The notes under the pieces: model-generated | What the model was told of the DNA's origin: nothing | The model's database searches: none | The model's input: the letters and a program-made list of their open reading frames with translations, nothing else | Assembly (NCBI RefSeq): GCF_027925445.1 | Contig: NZ_AP027149.1 | Span: forward strand, 372,001-436,000 | From: Methylocystis bryophila | GTDB lineage: Bacteria > Pseudomonadota > Alphaproteobacteria > Rhizobiales > Beijerinckiaceae | DNA: 64,000 bases | Direction of reading: 5' to 3' | Shown here: positions 63,614 to 64,000 of the stretch, one piece after another | How the letters are laid out: each line of letters begins with the position of its first letter | How positions within the stretch are numbered: position 1 is the stretch's first letter | Translations under genes and position numbers: made by a program

Positions 63614-64000
63614 ATGACGCTGTCCCAACAGATTGCTCCGTATCTCCCCTATTTGCGCAGATACGCGCGCGCGCTTGCCGGCTCGCAAAACGTCGGGGAC
63701 GCGATCGTCGTTCAAACGCTGGAAGCGATCATCGAGGAGCCCGCTTCCTTTCCCAAGCAGCGTGGAGCTCGCGCCGGCCTGTATCGCGTATTCTCGACCC
63801 TTTGGTCGACGATTGCTGAAAGGTCGTTTCCGGCAGAGGAGGATCTTGAGAATTCAGGGACGACTTCCTCGGTGATGCAAAATGTCGCTCGCCTCACGCC
63901 GCGATCCCGGCAGGCGTTTCTTCTGAACCTGGTCGAGCGTTTCGCGCCGTCGGACATCGCCTTCATTCTCGACGTCGACATCGAGGCCGTGTCCGGTTTT
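63614..64000 (+). CDS. phyR: PhyR-type general stress response regulator, N-terminal part (3' end outside window)
   Basis: The visible 129 codons are the sigma-factor-like domain of PhyR: MTLSQQIAPYLPYLRRYARA, LAGSQNVGDAIVVQTLEAII, LYRVFSTLWSTIAERSF and ARLTPRSRQAFLLNLVERFA, PSDIAFILDVDIEAV. In the family a receiver domain follows, which after phosphorylation releases the EcfG-like half to capture the anti-sigma factor NepR. GGAGTTAG before the ATG at 63614 supports this start. nepR and ecfG would be expected just beyond the window. Confidence 0.9.
   Translation, partial: MTLSQQIAPYLPYLRRYARALAGSQNVGDAIVVQTLEAIIEEPASFPKQRGARAGLYRVFSTLWSTIAERSFPAEEDLENSGTTSSVMQNVARLTPRSRQAFLLNLVERFAPSDIAFILDVDIEAVSGF

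Noticed and set aside
1..64000. CRISPR arrays, rRNA operons, replication origin
   Set aside because: I saw no regularly spaced direct repeats, no rRNA sequence and no DnaA-box cluster or parAB/repABC genes.

Overview
The window (about 62% GC by eye) looks like the chromosome of an alphaproteobacterium of the Hyphomicrobiales. The evidence is the divergently placed HWE-type histidine kinase and PhyR-type stress regulator, the yajC-secD-secF block, and an actinobacterial-type group 1h [NiFe] hydrogenase with its maturation genes. A methanotroph-related Methylocystaceae/Beijerinckiaceae host is my inference; no methane-oxidation gene is present here.

Layout: (1) 0-9.2 kb is housekeeping: the fumC end, a malic enzyme, a class IV aminotransferase, yajC-secD-secF, a Mth938-like gene, and an adenylate cyclase with a periplasmic CxxCH haem site. 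(2) 9.2-18.5 kb is a loose region of envelope, stress and signalling genes: an isoprenylcysteine methyltransferase-like protein, an outer-membrane beta-barrel, an exported Hcp-like protein, a receiver protein, a PAS/HisKA_2 kinase, a VIT1/CCC1 transporter and several very small membrane peptides, two of them close paralogues. (3) 18.8-24.2 kb holds cysG, rpe, tRNA-Gln, a chimeric acetolactate synthase/malic enzyme relic, and a Tn3-type element with 38-bp ends and an internally deleted transposase. (4) 24.6-38.7 kb is a complete high-affinity hydrogenase locus: hypB-hypE-hypD-SIS-hypF leftward, and hhyS-hhyL, four accessory genes, a maturation protease, a 35-residue membrane peptide and hypC rightward, then hypA.

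(5) 38.7-43.3 kb is a graveyard of mobile DNA: an IS630 element inserted into a decayed Tn3 transposase, ISL3 relics and hairpin-like inverted-repeat elements. (6) 43.5-48.9 kb is a three-gene unit of a DUF2760 protein and two divergent Hsp70-like ATPases. (7) 49.4-52.2 kb is a thiol-redox operon (frameshifted DoxX, TlpA-like, thioredoxin, CcdA). (8) 52.4-61 kb mixes a slipin, decayed peroxiredoxin and ClC channel genes, IS relics, an OpgC/SGNH-hydrolase pair and a second truncated Tn3 copy. (9) 61-64 kb has a methyltransferase, an HWE kinase and the start of phyR.

A family of modular palindromic intergenic repeats (six copies seen) is scattered through the window and reaches into the apparent 5' ends of two genes, which affects start-codon choice. 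The strongest biological story is the group 1h hydrogenase locus, which carries several uncharacterised accessory genes and a weak candidate EcfG-type promoter, on the same segment as PhyR. The least explained conserved-looking unit is DUF2760-Hsp70-Hsp70.
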